Assembly: GCA_030824295.1 (NCBI GenBank)
Contig: JAVBYA010000150.1
Location: 1 to 23,566 of the forward strand
DNA: 23,566 nt
Source: Bacteroidota bacterium
Lineage (GTDB): Bacteria; Bacteroidota; Ignavibacteria; UBA10030; UBA8401
Direction: 5' to 3'
Shown in pieces: positions 23,401-23,566 of the stretch (positions are counted from its first letter, which is position 1; each line of letters opens with the position of its first letter). Position numbers and translations under genes: made by a program. The notes under the pieces were generated by a model, which saw only the letters and a list, made by a program, of their open reading frames with translations, was not told the DNA's origin and searched no databases.

Positions 23401-23540
23401 CCGCGAACGAATCCTCCAACGGACTCGGACTCTCCATTGCGAAGCAGATCATCGAGCTGCACGGCGGCCGGATCTGGGCGGAGAGCCAGCTGGGACGCGG
23501 AAGCACCTTCATCATCGAACTTCCTGCGGCGGCGGTGTGA
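20439..23540 (+). CDS. Two-propeller sensor histidine kinase
   Basis: 1033 residues from the GTG at 20439, which has AAGGGGG 6 nt upstream. An upstream TTG at 20406 would overlap the promoter but would add a basic n-region, which the GTG form lacks. Signal peptide to about Ala17. Then fourteen WxGT-type repeats (for example GRMWIGTTDGLY, GNIWIGTGGGG, GSLWFGTDSG), enough for two seven-bladed periplasmic propellers. A Y_Y_Y domain spans about 668-738, a membrane helix 752-773, and a short coiled coil precedes the kinase. HisKA has the phosphoacceptor His817 in VAHDLKNPL. The ATPase has N box ENVLSNAIKYS (930-940), G1 DQGAGL (963-968) and G2 NGLGLSIAK (994-1002). No receiver or AraC domain is fused, so it is not a hybrid regulator; its partner is probably the next gene. 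The ligand is unknown. Confidence 0.95.
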   Translation: MYVLFVALILVSGIAGAQQPLGLSTAKRITQYRLDTWQEVQGLKHNSIIALAQSADGYLWLATYAELYRFDGVTFRNYESVLGSAQPRSLFQDSQGRMWIGTTDGLYSYAGGVFSKVPLDAGLPRRTISAVTELRDGTLLFGTQSGIFSYNGALFQNRSIEFDVVNTTVWCITETEDGEIWIGTEKGARRKTASFVEQIDTTSGFLQHNVVRSIIEDRFGNIWIGTGGGGITRYRNGVFSTFSTKDGLPSNVIRILYEDRNGSVWIGSSGGGLSRYLNGRFETLTSVDGLTTDVIWALCQDREGSLWIGTGGGGLNRLRDSRFTALTKKEGIGNNFLWTVYEDGRGVQWVGTNGGGITSWDNGTAKTYTVGTTPLSNIVRTVVDDGKGSLWVGTSDGVFRSPSRPPHSFQRFTPISSKLIYTVTRTKNNTLWFGTQNNGAYVVTNDRVTHITTEDGLPHNSVRTITEHPDGSLWFGTDSGIVIMTKTQAGDDWAMFPHNAIFANEELREIYIDADSVVWIGTDKGSLRRIQGDKVTQFGPKEGYDAIAVHEIQEDDLGYLWLTCNKGIFRVSKSELAGIASGVITNTDFTLYGIVDGMGSSECNGGGQPAGWKMRNGTIWFPTMKGVTIVSPQKLPTNTIVPPVFIEQVTADGSPVDIVQSVVELAAGSNRVTIGFSALSLLAPELVQFKYMMEGYDQGWIDGGNSRSVSYTNIAPGTYTFRVIASNNDGVWNYDGASITVTQQPHFYQTSWFGISILLLITGGAFSVYKYRISSLQQREQELTQLVDERTRNLQIEKERAEQANRFKSDLVNIVAHDLKNPLTTIVGMSHLLREEDFSPETVKESAVAISGSAEQMVRLITDFLSVEAMEQGKITLNKAPLNLSDLTGYVIGTNRYLAERKQQSITTAFCAENECMVTGDHDRLYQSIENVLSNAIKYSPVGSPISVTVERAGAAVRVSVKDQGAGLSDEDQKKLFGKFQKLSPRPTANESSNGLGLSIAKQIIELHGGRIWAESQLGRGSTFIIELPAAAV

Positions 23541-23566
23541 CGAACCCATCGAACGACGGACGCATC
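23537..23566 (+). CDS. Start of a downstream gene, possibly a response regulator (truncated)
   Basis: A GTG at 23537 overlaps the kinase stop as GTGA and opens a frame of ten codons to the window edge: M-T-N-P-S-N-D-G-R-I. Receiver domains often begin with a short tail followed by a hydrophobic strand after an R-I or K-I pair, and a kinase lacking its own receiver is often followed by one. The evidence is thin: ten residues, no domain visible. Confidence 0.35.
   Translation, partial: MTNPSNDGRI

Noticed and set aside
1..23566. CRISPR arrays, insertion sequences, tRNA or rRNA genes
   Set aside because: No regularly spaced direct repeats, transposase motifs, or tRNA/rRNA-like stretches were noticed on reading through; no dedicated search was run.

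Overview
The window reads as chromosomal DNA of a moderately GC-rich bacterium of the Bacteroidota/Chlorobiota side of the tree (Ignavibacteria- or Kapabacteria-like is my best guess). Three things point there: promoter elements of the TAnnTTTG type (cleanest at 11542-11572, also 4429-4436 and, on the minus strand, 4222-4229), a two-propeller sensor histidine kinase of the kind common in that group, and periplasmic lipoproteins with a multihaem cytochrome. No mobile element, CRISPR array, tRNA or rRNA was seen, and almost all of the window is accounted for by recognisable genes.

Layout. 1-4058 (minus strand): a tightly overlapping ilvB-ilvN-gltB operon (acetolactate synthase and the start of glutamate synthase), preceded by a leader of about 155 nt with mutually exclusive hairpins. 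4454-9489 (plus): mnmE-mnmG-rsmG-murQ, with three parS-like ParB sites (4642, 5863, 7795) embedded in or between the first three genes; this suggests a position near oriC, although parA/parB are not in the window. 9662-9910: a small SpoVG-like protein, ending at a terminator shared with a convergent FucP/NagP-type sugar transporter (10020-11435, minus). 11634-13139: uppP plus a DedA-family gene, a probable undecaprenyl-phosphate recycling pair, whose transcript starts almost directly with a terminator-like hairpin. 13252-14475: a DUF4032 kinase-like protein.

14609-17594: a MarR regulator followed by a lipoprotein cytochrome with ten CXXCH motifs plus one CX3CH, and a lipoprotein with two rhodanese domains that both keep the catalytic cysteine. 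This is the best candidate for an undescribed functional module: an envelope electron-transfer and sulfur-handling pair under a local regulator. 17720-19549: a small unknown protein, a MarC-family membrane protein and glutaminase. 19554-19649: a striking nested inverted repeat. 19721-20329: an Abhydrolase_2 carboxylesterase. 20439-23540: a 1033-residue propeller sensor histidine kinase whose stop overlaps the probable start of a partner gene at the right edge.

Together the genes serve nitrogen and branched-chain amino acid metabolism, tRNA/rRNA modification beside a segregation centre, cell-wall recycling, lipid-carrier recycling, and envelope redox and sensing. Gene identities come from family motifs visible in the translations; no database search was run.
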